Positions 27,261 through 36,237 of a stretch of 64,000 nt of DNA are shown piece by piece. The stretch comes from Shewanella cutis. Lineage in GTDB: Bacteria > Pseudomonadota > Gammaproteobacteria > Enterobacterales > Shewanellaceae. Made by a program: the position numbers and the translations under genes. Positions within the stretch are counted from its first letter, which is position 1, and every line of letters starts with the position of its first letter. The notes under the pieces are model-generated. The model was not told where the DNA came from and made no database searches. It was given only the letters and a program-made list of their open reading frames with translations. The stretch covers positions 56,130-120,129 of the forward strand of contig NZ_JACSDI010000012.1 of the NCBI RefSeq assembly GCF_022410515.1, given 5' to 3'.

Positions 27261-27881
27261 GTGGAAATTTATAGCACAGAAGAACAACAAGTTGATGCTA
27301 TCAAGCAGTTCTGGAAAGACTATGGGATCTCGATTGGGATCGGTGCGGTTGTTGGTTTAGGCGGCCTGTACGGTTGGAACACTTATTCCGACATGAAAAT
27401 CGAGAAGGCTGAAGAAGCTTCACAGGCGTTCCAAGCATTAACCACCAAATCAAGCGATGAAGCTGCCATGCTCGCGGGTGTGGCTGAGTTTTCGAAAAAT
27501 TACGACCAAAAGGGCTATCAAGCGCTGCTGGACTTGATCGTTGCGAAAACCGCGGTGGAAGCGAAAGATTTCCCTAAAGCGGAAGAAGCGTTAAAGAAAG
27601 TGATTGCCGCTAAGCCAGGCGCCGGATTAGACACCATTGCAACGCTGCGTTTGGCGCGTATTCAGGCTGAACAAGGTCAAGTTGACACTGCGTTAGCCAC
27701 ACTAGAGCAAGTGACTGATAAAGCCTTTTTAGCACAACGTGAAGAACTCAAAGGCGACTTCTTTGTACGTCAAGGCCAAGCTGATAAAGCTAAAACAGCT
27801 TATCAAGCTGCAATGGATAACGGTGGTGTTGTCACTAGCCCTGCACTTAAAATCAAACTTGATAACCTAAATCAAGCATAA
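27261..27881 (+). CDS. yfgM: YfgM-type ancillary SecYEG translocon subunit
   Basis: Single-pass inner-membrane protein with a periplasmic TPR-like domain, known in E. coli to bind the SecYEG translocon and periplasmic chaperones (with PpiD). The start is taken at the GTG of 27261, giving 'MEIYSTEEQQVDAIKQFWKDYG' like E. coli YfgM, with AAGGGGA seven bases upstream; a GTG at 27255 is the alternative. One membrane helix at about residues 22-42, then helical repeats ('AALDTI ATLRLARIQAEQGQVDTALATLEQV'-type). It lies between hisS and bamB, the standard order. Confidence 0.9.
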   Translation: MEIYSTEEQQVDAIKQFWKDYGISIGIGAVVGLGGLYGWNTYSDMKIEKAEEASQAFQALTTKSSDEAAMLAGVAEFSKNYDQKGYQALLDLIVAKTAVEAKDFPKAEEALKKVIAAKPGAGLDTIATLRLARIQAEQGQVDTALATLEQVTDKAFLAQREELKGDFFVRQGQADKAKTAYQAAMDNGGVVTSPALKIKLDNLNQA

Positions 27882-27892
27882 GGGATCCCTTG

Positions 27893-29080
27893 ATGAAGTC
27901 TTGGTGCAAGAACCTGCTAGCCGCTGGGTTAAGCCTAGCTATGTTATCCGCCTGTTCTTCTAGCGATGTGGAAGAAGAACCGGTAAGTGAGTTAACTGCG
28001 ATTCAGGCGACAGTGTTTCCTGAAGTAAGTTGGAGCGCCTCTGTAGGTGACGGTGTCGGTGATTACTATTCTCGCCTTACCCCTGCAGTTCGTTACGGTA
28101 AAATTTTTGCAGCCGACCGTTATGGTGAAGTCGTGGCCTTTGACGAAGCCACGGGTGAACAGGTTTGGAAAAAAGATTTTAGCGAAGAGTTTCGTGATAA
28201 TGCCTTAGCCAAAAACAAAGGCGCACGCTTAGCGGCGGGTATCACTGCCGCACGCAATAAACTCTTTATCGGCGGTGAGAGTGGTCTATTGGCTGCTCTG
28301 AATGCCGAAGATGGCCAAGTGCTATGGCATGTGATTGCGGGTGGTGAATTATTATCTAAGCCAACCGTGGCTGATGATGTTGTGGTGGTGAGTACTAGTT
28401 CTGGTTCACTTGAAGCCTATAACGTTGATACAGGTGCAAAACTGTGGGTCTATGACATGCAGTTACCTAATCTGACGCTCCGAGGTACAGGATCAGCAGC
28501 CTATGAAGCGGGTGGTTTCTTTATTGGTACCGCCGATGGCAAAGTGGCTGTTGTAGTGAAAAACAATGGTCAAGCTGCATGGGAACAAGCCATCTATAAT
28601 CCAACGGGTGGCAGTGAGTTTACCCGTATGGCTGATGTGGATATGACGCCGCTGATCCTTGGCGACAACTTATATGCCGTCAGCTATAACGGTAACTTAG
28701 CCTCGATGGAATTACGTTCGGGACGAGTTGTTTGGTCACGTAAGTATTCAAGCTTCAATGAGTTAGCTACTGCGGGTTTAAGTTTGTTCTTGGTTGATGA
28801 CCACAGTCGTATCTACTCGGTTGATAGACGTAACGGCTTAGAACTGTGGAGCAACTCTGAGCTGGTTAATCGCACGCTCACTTCACCAGAGGTGTATAAA
28901 GACTATTTAGTCGTGGGCGATTTTGAAGGTTATCTACACTTTATCGACCGCAGCACTGGTAGCATTGTTGGTCGCATCCAAGTGGACAGCGCTGGATTAT
29001 TCAGCCAGCCATTAGTGGTGGATGATAAAATCTACGTGCAAGGTCGCAGCGGAAACTTGGCTGTTGTAACACTTCCCTAG
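27893..29080 (+). CDS. bamB: Outer-membrane assembly lipoprotein BamB
   Basis: Eight-bladed beta-propeller lipoprotein of the BAM complex, which folds outer-membrane proteins. The start at 27893 has AAGGGA upstream; the lipobox is LSAC with the lipidated Cys near residue 21. PQQ-type WD-like repeats recur: 'GKLFAADRYGEVVAFDEATGEQVWKK', 'LLAALNAEDGQVLWH', 'SLEAYNVDTGAKLWVYD', 'GYLHFIDRSTGSIVGR'. Its length, 395, is like E. coli (392). It sits immediately before der as usual. Confidence 0.95.
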   Translation: MKSWCKNLLAAGLSLAMLSACSSSDVEEEPVSELTAIQATVFPEVSWSASVGDGVGDYYSRLTPAVRYGKIFAADRYGEVVAFDEATGEQVWKKDFSEEFRDNALAKNKGARLAAGITAARNKLFIGGESGLLAALNAEDGQVLWHVIAGGELLSKPTVADDVVVVSTSSGSLEAYNVDTGAKLWVYDMQLPNLTLRGTGSAAYEAGGFFIGTADGKVAVVVKNNGQAAWEQAIYNPTGGSEFTRMADVDMTPLILGDNLYAVSYNGNLASMELRSGRVVWSRKYSSFNELATAGLSLFLVDDHSRIYSVDRRNGLELWSNSELVNRTLTSPEVYKDYLVVGDFEGYLHFIDRSTGSIVGRIQVDSAGLFSQPLVVDDKIYVQGRSGNLAVVTLP

Positions 29081-29100
29081 TTAAAAGTGTTATCCTTGTA

Positions 29101-29133
29101 GAGCCCCTGGAAGTGTGTTCCGGGGGCTTTTTA
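29101..29133 (+). terminator. Terminator or attenuator between bamB and der
   Basis: GAGCCCCTGG / CCGGGGGCTTT stem with one mismatch and a TTTTT tail, 20 bases after bamB and 27 before der. Confidence 0.8.
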
Positions 29134-29159
29134 TTGAAAAGTTTTTTAGAGGCAAAATC

Positions 29160-30626
29160 ATGATCCCTGTAGTGGCCCTTGTTGGTCGGCCGAACGTCGG
29201 TAAATCCACCTTATTTAACCGCCTTACGCGTACGCGTGATGCGCTGGTTGCTGACTTTCCTGGCCTAACACGTGACCGTAAATATGGTCGAGCATTCCTA
29301 TCCGGCTATGAGTTTATCGTGGTGGATACCGGCGGTATCGACGGCACTGAAGAGGGGATCGAAACTAAGATGGCCGAGCAGTCCCTTGCCGCTATCGAAG
29401 AAGCCGATGTGGTGTTATTTATGACCGATGCGCGTGCCGGGTTAACCGCGGCGGATTTGTCTATCGCCCAGCATCTGCGTAGCCGCCAAAAAACCACCTT
29501 TGTGGTTGCTAACAAGATTGACGGTATTGACGCCGATTCTGCCTGTGCCGAATTTTGGTCTTTGGGGTTAGGTGAAGTCTATCAAATGGCTGCCGCCCAA
29601 GGCCGCGGTGTAACCAATATGATTGAGTACGCCTTAACTCCTTACGCTGAAGCCATGGGCATTGAGCGCCAAGGTGAAGAGGAAGAGGTCGATGAGCGTC
29701 AGTACACTGAAGAAGAAGCCGAAGCCGAGCAAAAACGTCTGCAGGACTTACCGATCAAACTCGCCATCATTGGTAAACCTAACGTAGGTAAATCGACCCT
29801 GACCAACCGTATCTTAGGTGAAGAGCGTGTGGTGGTTTACGACGAGCCTGGCACAACCCGCGACAGTATTTATATTCCGATGGAACGCGATGGTCGCGAA
29901 TATGTGATTATTGATACTGCTGGGGTTCGCCGCCGCAGTAAAGTCCATGAAGTGATCGAAAAGTTCTCGGTGATTAAAACCCTCAAAGCGGTTGAAGATG
30001 CTAACGTGGTGTTGCTTATCATCGACGCCCGTGAAGGCGTTGCCGAGCAAGATCTTGGCCTATTAGGGTTTGCCCTAAACGCAGGCCGCGCGTTAGTGAT
30101 TGCCGTTAACAAGTGGGATGGTATCGACCAGGGCATTAAAGACCGCGTTAAGAGTGAACTTGACCGCCGTTTAGGCTTTATCGACTTTGCTCGTATTCAT
30201 TTTATTTCGGCGCTGCATGGCACGGGTGTTGGCCATCTGTTTGAGTCGATTGAAGAAGCTTACGACAGCGCGACTCGCCGCGTAAGTACCTCAATGCTGA
30301 CCCGCATCATGCAAATGTCGCAGGATGACCATCAGCCGCCATTGGTGAACGGTCGCCGCGTGAAACTGAAATACGCCCACGCCGGTGGTTATAACCCACC
30401 AATTGTGGTTATTCACGGTAACCAAGTCAGTAAGCTACCGGATTCTTACAAGCGCTACATGATGAACTACTTCCGCCGTTCATTAAAAGTGGTCGGTACG
30501 CCAATCCAACTGCGTTTCCAAGAGGGTGATAACCCGTTTGAAAACAAAGTTGAAAAGCTGACTATGAGTCAAGAGCGTCGCCGTAAACGCGCCCTGAGTC
30601 ATATTAAAGACCGCAAGGCCAAATAA
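29160..30626 (+). CDS. der: Ribosome-assembly GTPase Der (EngA)
   Basis: Essential tandem GTPase for 50S ribosome maturation. It has two complete G domains, with P-loops '[12 protein letters not shown]' near residue 8 and '[12 protein letters not shown]' near residue 205, each with its DxxG and NKxD ('VANKIDG', 'AVNKWDG'), and a C-terminal KH-like domain. The 488 residues from the ATG at 29160 match E. coli Der (490). The reading frame upstream to 29115 overlaps the terminator and is not used. Its own terminator seems to be interrupted by an IS4-family insertion about 60 bases after the stop. Confidence 0.96.
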   Translation: MIPVVALVGRPNVGKSTLFNRLTRTRDALVADFPGLTRDRKYGRAFLSGYEFIVVDTGGIDGTEEGIETKMAEQSLAAIEEADVVLFMTDARAGLTAADLSIAQHLRSRQKTTFVVANKIDGIDADSACAEFWSLGLGEVYQMAAAQGRGVTNMIEYALTPYAEAMGIERQGEEEEVDERQYTEEEAEAEQKRLQDLPIKLAIIGKPNVGKSTLTNRILGEERVVVYDEPGTTRDSIYIPMERDGREYVIIDTAGVRRRSKVHEVIEKFSVIKTLKAVEDANVVLLIIDAREGVAEQDLGLLGFALNAGRALVIAVNKWDGIDQGIKDRVKSELDRRLGFIDFARIHFISALHGTGVGHLFESIEEAYDSATRRVSTSMLTRIMQMSQDDHQPPLVNGRRVKLKYAHAGGYNPPIVVIHGNQVSKLPDSYKRYMMNYFRRSLKVVGTPIQLRFQEGDNPFENKVEKLTMSQERRRKRALSHIKDRKAK

Positions 30627-30700
30627 GACTCAAGCGAAAAACCGAGTCATTTATTTAAGTGAATCAATAGAAAAGGAACCCTAGGGTTAACACCATTCAC

Positions 30701-32266
30701 TTAAGAATGTTTTGAACGAACGGTCCTTTCTTTGGGCCGTTTTCTTTTTTCAGGCAGAATGTAACGTTTGACTCGTTCCCGCATGACCTTCAGCTTGGTT
30801 GGAATAGAACCCGGGGCTGCGATAGCACACCATAAAATTTCGTCCTGAATATCGCGTAACGCCATCACAAAACTGATGCGAAGTGGCGATACCTTCGCTT
30901 CTGTCGCGATTCGACTGATTTCAACGCGAACCAGATTATACCAATCGTATTAAATATCTGTTCATTCAGCGGGAGTTAAACGGGCTTTAGACAAGGCGAA
31001 GGCTTGAAGGCATAGTGGCGCTCTGTCGAAAGCCTTAAACGCAGTATAAAGCCCGTTCAACCCCGCCCTTCGGGAGCCTCACAGGCATCTCACTCCCGTG
31101 TTAAATTGACTTAAAAGGGAATAACCATTTCTTCGTCAATGCGCCTTGGATTGAGATGCCTGTGAGGCTCTGAACTGATTAGATATTTAATGTGATTGGT
31201 ATTATATGCCAGCAACACGCCCCAGATTTCCTGGTACACACCATCCACAGATTGACTTCGCAGTAAAATACTATCTTCGAGCATCTGGTGCTTGAGTTCG
31301 GCGTAGCTGTTCTCGATTTCCCAGCGTTCAAAATACACATCCAGAATATCTTGAGCAGGATAAACACTCGTATCTGTCAGTGAACTCAGCACGCCTTGGA
31401 TATGACGCTTGCTAGTCACTGGCGGGTAAAGAACTAACCGTGCGGTTCAATGCTCTGGCAGGCTTGGGACAAGCTTATGGACATGCGCAGATACAGCCAT
31501 TTCCACTAAAAAAATCATGGTCGCTATAGCGATGAAGGATGTTGTACTTCGTGTTGCTTTTCAACGGCACCATCCAGTGGCTGCCACTCTGCGCCCGTTG
31601 CCAGTTAACCAGCAACTCGGCACTTAAATAACAGCGGTCAAAGATGGTCAGTGAATGGTTGGGGACTTTGCCGACTAACTGTTTTGCATAGGTCACTTCA
31701 CCCTCTGTGCTTGGACCAAAGACTACATCGGGGATTAAGCGACTTCGCAGGGAACTCAGTGCACACAAGCGGGCAACTGGATACACAGTGCTGCGTGTTG
31801 CGCTATGTTTTATCCTGCCGAAATGTGTTGCCAGCTCATCGGTATCGGCGGTTCTGAACAGGGTACCATCAACGGAGAAAAGGTTAAGACCATGCCAAGT
31901 ATCATGACTGTCTTCCTGCAAAGCCCAATGCTGAGCGGTAATGCCAAAGAGTTTTGCCAACGGTTCATACGTCAGTCGTTGGCGTGCCTGCGAAATTGCA
32001 CTCGGTGCGACGGTATCACCTGCGGCGTTTTGCACACTCAAATCCAGTTTAGAGACAACTTCAGCAATCGAGCGGTCGCGAAACAGTCCCATCGCGACGA
32101 CCAGCCAAACAACGAGTTTGGCAGGCAATTTACGTCGGCGAATGCTGGATTTATTTGTCAGTTCAAACGCTTGCTGAACCCATTCCAGCGGAATGGATTG
32201 CTGAAACGTACAGAGTGATTCGGGGACTGCGAATGAATCCGTATCAAGTAACCAATGTTGCAGCAA
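30701..32266 (-). pseudogene. IS4-family transposase, inactivated three times
   Basis: DDE transposase reading leftward from 32266 to a TAA at 30701-30703. The N-terminal part (to about 31515) has the first two catalytic aspartates in 'LFSVDGTLFRT' and 'LTIFDRCYLSAELL'. The C-terminal catalytic unit has an exact IS4 YREK signature, Y-2-R-3-E-6-K, in 'YFERWEIENSYAELK'. Lesions: one extra base in a run of seven A at 31508-31514; a TGA at 31447-31449 where IS4 relatives have a sense codon (probably TGG); and a MITE after 'LLAYN' . Removing the extra base and the 266 bases of MITE and duplication leaves 433 whole codons, including stop, close to IS4 transposase (442). Confidence 0.92.
30939..31201. 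mobile_element. 263-bp MITE inserted in the IS4 transposase gene
   Basis: Ends are inverted repeats TACCAATC(GT/AC)ATTAAATATCT; the element is flanked by a direct TTA on each side (30936-30938 and 31202-31204), which fits a 3-bp target duplication. Inside is a perfect 19-bp inverted repeat GAGCCTCACAGGCATCTCA at about 31075 and 31152 and a second pair AACGGGCTTTA / TAAAGCCCGTT around 30977-31060, so it can fold extensively. It has no gene. The TNA-type duplication would fit mobilisation by an IS5/IS1031-like transposase, but that is inference. Confidence 0.85.
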
Positions 32267-32482
32267 AAAATACCTTCATGACCGGACGGTGATGAGGGCA
32301 TTCTGACTCAACCGATCAGCATAGAAAGTTGCTTAACTGATCGGTGTTAACCTTAGGGCGGTTTTTTGTGCCATAAACCGTCATGCTGCTGTGTAGTATT
32401 CCACTGTTACCCTAAATTTAATGGCCGGAGTAGAGTGAAATCCGCTGTAGTGTTTTCCCTTACTGAGTAAAAGGAGTTTTTC

Positions 32483-33043
32483 ATGGCCAATATTTTAATC
32501 ATCGCCGGTGATTTTGTTGAAGATTATGAGTTAATGGTGCCGTTTCAAGCCTTACAAATGGTGGGGCACTGTGTCACTGTCGTTTGCCCCGATAAAGTGG
32601 CGGGACAAACTATTAAAACGGCAATTCATGACTTTGAAGGCGACCAAACCTATACCGAAAAACCGGGCCACTTGTTTGCGCTTAATGGCAATTTTGCAGG
32701 CGCTAACGCGAGTGATTTTGATGCACTGTTGCTTCCCGGTGGTAGGGCGCCTGAGTATTTACGCCTAAATCCTGCCGTGATTGCCCTTGTTGCAGATTTT
32801 TCGGCGCAGGATAAACCAATTGCGGCTATTTGCCATGGAGCACAGTTACTGACGGCGGCCGATGTTATTCGAGGTAAAAAAGTGTCAGCTTATCCAGCCT
32901 GTGCGCCTGAAGTGAAACAAGCTGGAGCCGAGTATTGTGATATTGAAGTCACTGCGGCGATTACCGATGGCAAATTAGTTACCGCACCCGCATGGCCAGC
33001 GCATCCTGCATGGTTGGCGCAGTTTAACAAGTTATTGAATTAA
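32483..33043 (+). CDS. DJ-1/PfpI family protein
   Basis: A 186-residue member of the class I glutamine amidotransferase-like DJ-1/PfpI superfamily. The nucleophile elbow is '[15 protein letters not shown]', with the catalytic-type Cys followed by His-Gly, and the acidic partner is in the N-terminal '[15 protein letters not shown]'. Relatives act as deglycases, hydratases or proteases; the specific reaction cannot be assigned. A good AAAGGAG ribosome site lies before the ATG. The gene follows the IS element by about 130 bases. Confidence 0.85.
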   Translation: MANILIIAGDFVEDYELMVPFQALQMVGHCVTVVCPDKVAGQTIKTAIHDFEGDQTYTEKPGHLFALNGNFAGANASDFDALLLPGGRAPEYLRLNPAVIALVADFSAQDKPIAAICHGAQLLTAADVIRGKKVSAYPACAPEVKQAGAEYCDIEVTAAITDGKLVTAPAWPAHPAWLAQFNKLLN

Positions 33044-33131
33044 CGATACTCATCCAGCGTAATTTATGGCATAACAGTTCGGGTCGGGCTTAAGTGGTTT
33101 AACACTTAAGTTGTGCTAGGGGAGTGATATT

Positions 33132-33440
33132 GTGTGTGAAATTTATTCCGGTGCTGAACCTGAACTGTTTGAGCTCAAAACCCGCTCTATTAGGATCGAT
33201 GGTGTGGTGACGAGCGTGCGCCTCGAGGCGATTTTTTGGCAGATTATTGAAGAGATTGCCGAGGATGCAGAGCTCAGTGTGGCGGTATTTTTAACCCGAA
33301 TTTACCGCGAGGTGTTAGCGCGCCAAGGAGAGGTGGCCAATTTTGCCTCTTTACTGCGGGTTGCCTGCACAACCCATCTCAATCAAGGCCAGCGCTTGGT
33401 GCTTAAACCTAAGATGGCATTAAACGCTAAATCATCGTAA
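33132..33440 (+). CDS. Ribbon-helix-helix domain protein (RHH_4 type)
   Basis: A 102-residue protein with the arylsulfate-sulfotransferase-associated RHH_4 pattern: 'KTRSIRIDGVVTSVRLEAIFWQIIEEIAEDAELSVAVFLTRIYREV...FASLLRVACTTHL'. The strand 'SVRLEAIFW' and two following helices form a predicted DNA-binding fold. The reading frame begins with a GTG-like region 'VCEIYSGAEPELFELK'; an alternative start is not obvious. No partner toxin is nearby. The target is unknown. Confidence 0.75.
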   Translation: MCEIYSGAEPELFELKTRSIRIDGVVTSVRLEAIFWQIIEEIAEDAELSVAVFLTRIYREVLARQGEVANFASLLRVACTTHLNQGQRLVLKPKMALNAKSS

Positions 33441-33461
33441 AGCTATGACCTGCAAATACGC

Positions 33462-34217
33462 TTAGCTCGCCAAGCTTTGTGTATATTTTTGGATGATTTG
33501 CTCCACTTTGCCATTGGCTTTTAGTTGGGCTATCGCTTGGTTGAGCGCGGGAAGCAAGTTGGCATGCTCCTTACGCAGCCTTATTACCAGTTCGCCATCG
33601 GAATGCACTGCTGCCAGCACAACGGGGATCCGCAGCTGAGTAGACCAATACAATGCGGGGTAATTACCGGCAATAATGGCATCGACTCTGTGTTTATCTA
33701 AGGCTTTGATCAGTTCTTGCTCTGAGGTAAAGTCTGCACGGATAAAATCCTGATCGTCATGATATAAATAACCGCGTACTGTACCTATTTCTTTGCCTTT
33801 TATCTGGCTTATCTCGTTATATTTACTGGCATTCTCTGGCAATGTGACCACATATTCAGTGATTTGCATTATTGGGGCCGATTTAACAAACAGTGGCCCT
33901 AAATCCTGTTTTTCAAACCAGCTCGGACTGACGATGTCAAAATCCAATAACCCTGTTTCTAGCGCATGATTGGTGCGTTTTGGCGACAGGGTGAGAATTT
34001 CAGCTTTGATTTCAGCCATATCTAAAATCATCGGGATAAGCTCAGTGATTATCCCCGGATCCTCAGCTTGATTACCGATAAAATAGGGATACCAAGAATA
34101 GGACCCAGTGATATTGTATTTGAGAGGTTCTGCAAAGGTGCTTTGCTGCGAAGTTAAACAAAGGGCGAACAAGGCAAATCGAACTAAGTGTTTATACTGC
34201 CAACATTGCTTAATCAT
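33462..34217 (-). CDS. Periplasmic solute-binding protein (family 3 type)
   Basis: A 251-residue protein with a signal peptide ending near 'QSTFA-EP' and the small bilobal fold of amino-acid-type binding proteins: 'GSYSWYPYFIGNQAEDPGIITELIPMILDMAEIKAEI' and a second lobe with 'KGKEIGTVRGYLY' and 'IAGNYPALYWS'. No transporter genes lie beside it. Such orphan proteins are frequent in Shewanella and may serve uptake or sensing. The ligand is unknown. Confidence 0.8.
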   Translation of the reverse strand: MIKQCWQYKHLVRFALFALCLTSQQSTFAEPLKYNITGSYSWYPYFIGNQAEDPGIITELIPMILDMAEIKAEILTLSPKRTNHALETGLLDFDIVSPSWFEKQDLGPLFVKSAPIMQITEYVVTLPENASKYNEISQIKGKEIGTVRGYLYHDDQDFIRADFTSEQELIKALDKHRVDAIIAGNYPALYWSTQLRIPVVLAAVHSDGELVIRLRKEHANLLPALNQAIAQLKANGKVEQIIQKYTQSLAS

Positions 34218-34360
34218 ATTGCCTTTATCCTAGTTGTCTCTGCGTTAGCCAAAGTCTATCCGATGGTCATTTTTCCGAAACTGGATGAACAAATGTTGAT
34301 TGGGTCAAAATAAGCCACATCTACATATTCAAACTGTTTTACGCTTTTTGCTATTACACT

Positions 34361-34996
34361 TTAAGCCAATAGCAGACATAGGGCTGGAAGCTGATTCCGT
34401 GGATAAATCTGATAGGTTTTATGGTGTTTGATGAGGCTTGTTTTCTTATTACCTTGGCTGACAAGCAATCCATGGGAAAGGGCAATTCTGGTGAATAACT
34501 GCTCATCGGCACGGACATATAAGTTGATGGGGTTGATCAACTTATTATCTTGAATATGCTGGGTAAATTCTTTTACATCAATGACTAAACTAGATTGGCC
34601 ATCGCCATCTAACTTCAGTTTTGTGTTAATTTCAGTATCGGTAAACACTAACCACTCGCACTCAGTTAACTCGGTAATCATGGCATTTAAGGCTGTGCCT
34701 AATTCGAGTGGTGAATTCTCAGCAGTTTGATATTGATAAACGATTCTCTCCAATAACCGCTTAAGTTCAGCGCCAGCCCCTTGGCTACGGGCCATACGGA
34801 TCCACGTGGTCAGATCATCCGCAACCAGTTTAGAAAAGCGTTTTTCTTTTAGCGCTTCAACCATCCAGTTGCATAAAAAATGGCTTTCCTGTGCGGGAGT
34901 GCGTTGAGCTTTTTTGGCTTGAGCTGAGGTTGTTAAATCGGCAAGCCCTGCTAGCGCGAGTTCGAGTATGGCTTGATTATAGGTTTGAGAATTCAT
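34361..34996 (-). CDS. DUF2913 family protein
   Basis: A 211-residue protein of the DUF2913 family, known mainly from Shewanella and Vibrio and without an assigned function: 'YNQAILELALAGLADLTTSAQAKKAQRTPAQESHFLCNWMVEALKEKRFSKLVADDLTTWIRMARSQGAGAELKRLLE'. The ATG at 34996 is preferred over 35107 because it follows GGAG and matches the family start. No membrane segment or signal is seen. Confidence 0.82.
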   Translation of the reverse strand: MNSQTYNQAILELALAGLADLTTSAQAKKAQRTPAQESHFLCNWMVEALKEKRFSKLVADDLTTWIRMARSQGAGAELKRLLERIVYQYQTAENSPLELGTALNAMITELTECEWLVFTDTEINTKLKLDGDGQSSLVIDVKEFTQHIQDNKLINPINLYVRADEQLFTRIALSHGLLVSQGNKKTSLIKHHKTYQIYPRNQLPALCLLLA

Positions 34997-35127
34997 TGTG
35001 GCTCCGCCGCGGGCTAAAGGGATTGATCTGATAAAACTTGGGCGATGTTCATTGCGGCGGAAGTAGTTTAGCAAAGCAGCCGCTAAATCGATAACGATTC
35101 TTACCAACTGCGATGCCGTATTGTGGT

Positions 35128-35775
35128 TTATTCTGGCGAGCCTACTAGGCTTGCTGCGGTTAAAATCAATTTAGGCGCGGGCCTGACCTTGTAGTTAGGG
35201 TTCAAATATTGAAAGTGAATTAATCCTTTTTTATCAGCAATATAAATAGCAGGCACTGGCAGAACTAACCGTTTATCGCCTTCGGGCGTTGTCCAAAGAG
35301 GATTCTCCAGTTGTAAACGATTGGTGTAGGACTCAGTGACTTGTTTGCTGGTGTAAAATGCAATTCCAAAGGCTTGAGATGCAAGCATTTTTTCATCTGA
35401 AAGTAATAAGTATTTCAGCTCGTTTTTGGCCGCAGACGCCTTAAGCTGCGCGGGCGTATCCGGAGAAATTCCTACTAACTGAAAGCCCATTTCAATCAGT
35501 TTTGGCTCGATCGCCTTTAATTGTCCCATTTGGTTATTGCAAAACGGGCACCAGCCGCCGCGGTAAAAGAAGAAAATCGTGGGTTTTTGCTCAGTTAACT
35601 TAGTTAATTCGACCTCTTTGCCATTCAAATCTTGCAAGGTGATCGCGGGGATCTGCTCGCCATTTAGCAGCGGGCTAATGGAATATTCATCTTGAGCAAT
35701 AGGTTGGGCTAAGGTCGTTAAACTGCTGAGTAATAGGGTGGTTGCCAGTAAAAAGCGCGGTAGTGTGGACTGCAT
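35128..35775 (-). CDS. Exported peroxiredoxin-like thioredoxin-fold protein
   Basis: A 215-residue AhpC/TSA-type protein with an N-terminal signal sequence ending near 'TTLA-QP'. The active site is 'FFYRGGWCPFCNNQMGQLKAIEPKLIEMGFQLVGISPDT', with a CPFC pair typical of the Prx-like2 / alkyl hydroperoxide reductase-related group. It probably acts on peroxides or disulfides in the envelope. It joins the exported Tpx elsewhere in the window as a second extracytoplasmic thiol enzyme. Confidence 0.83.
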   Translation of the reverse strand: MQSTLPRFLLATTLLLSSLTTLAQPIAQDEYSISPLLNGEQIPAITLQDLNGKEVELTKLTEQKPTIFFFYRGGWCPFCNNQMGQLKAIEPKLIEMGFQLVGISPDTPAQLKASAAKNELKYLLLSDEKMLASQAFGIAFYTSKQVTESYTNRLQLENPLWTTPEGDKRLVLPVPAIYIADKKGLIHFQYLNPNYKVRPAPKLILTAASLVGSPE

Positions 35776-35951
35776 TAGAACATCTCTCTTCGTAATTAGT
35801 TATTGTTTCAATTAAATATTTTCCTATTAACGGTAAACCGCCATTAGCCTGTGTACTTGGGGGACTGAGCATAGGTGGTACACTCATAAATAAGAACGGC
35901 GAGATGCGAAATTTATTGCAGTATTTGTTGTTATTTTTTTGGTGTAGTTTT

Positions 35952-36104
35952 TCCAGTGTTGACTGACCAGGCGTTTGGCAAGCCTGTTCTTTTTCCTTTA
36001 AAAGAGCCGCGTTTAATTTGCTTGGAATAACCACCGCTCACTCCTTGTTTCGCTGGCTCGATATGGCAAAACGAAAAATCTAAGCTCGAAACCTCAATAC
36101 GCCT
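35952..36104. repeat. Dispersed palindromic repeat, copy 2
   Basis: The most diverged of three related intergenic elements. It keeps 'GTGTTGAC' at its left end, 'GGCGTTTGGCAAGCC' inside, 'CGTTTCGC'-like words in the middle, and 'GCTCGAAACCTCAATACGCC' at its right end, which corresponds to the inverted terminal repeat of the copy at 56149. It lies 133 bases before the 301-aa unknown gene. Confidence 0.65.
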
Positions 36105-36237
36105 TAATAGATAGCCCGTTATTGGATCAATTTTACTGTCTGTTATGCCTGTGTTTGTCGAAGTGATACTATTGTGACCTCTATTAAGGTTTGGTTTTAT
36201 CTTGTTAATTTGAACATATCTAATAGGAAAGAGGTTA

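Larger units (their letters stand above)
30687..32350 (-). mobile_element. Degenerate IS4-family insertion sequence
   Basis: A 1664-bp element bounded by inverted repeats TTAACACCATTCACTTAAG (30687-30705) and, at 32332-32350 on the other strand, TTAACACCGATCAGTTAAG: 16 of 19 identical, and close in type to IS4 ends. It is flanked by near-repeats CCCTAGGG (30679-30686) and CCTTAGGG (32351-32358), a probable decayed target duplication. Subtracting a 263-bp MITE plus its 3-bp duplication leaves 1398 bp, near the 1.4 kb of IS4. The transposase is dead, so the element can only move if helped in trans. Confidence 0.88.

Noticed and set aside
31111..31419. 102-codon frame that seems a separate gene
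   Set aside because: It is a fragment of the IS4 transposase read into the MITE, not a real gene.
31420..31515. Programmed frameshift in the IS4 transposase
   Set aside because: The A-run could suggest slippage, but a nonsense codon and a MITE insertion in the same gene show plain decay.
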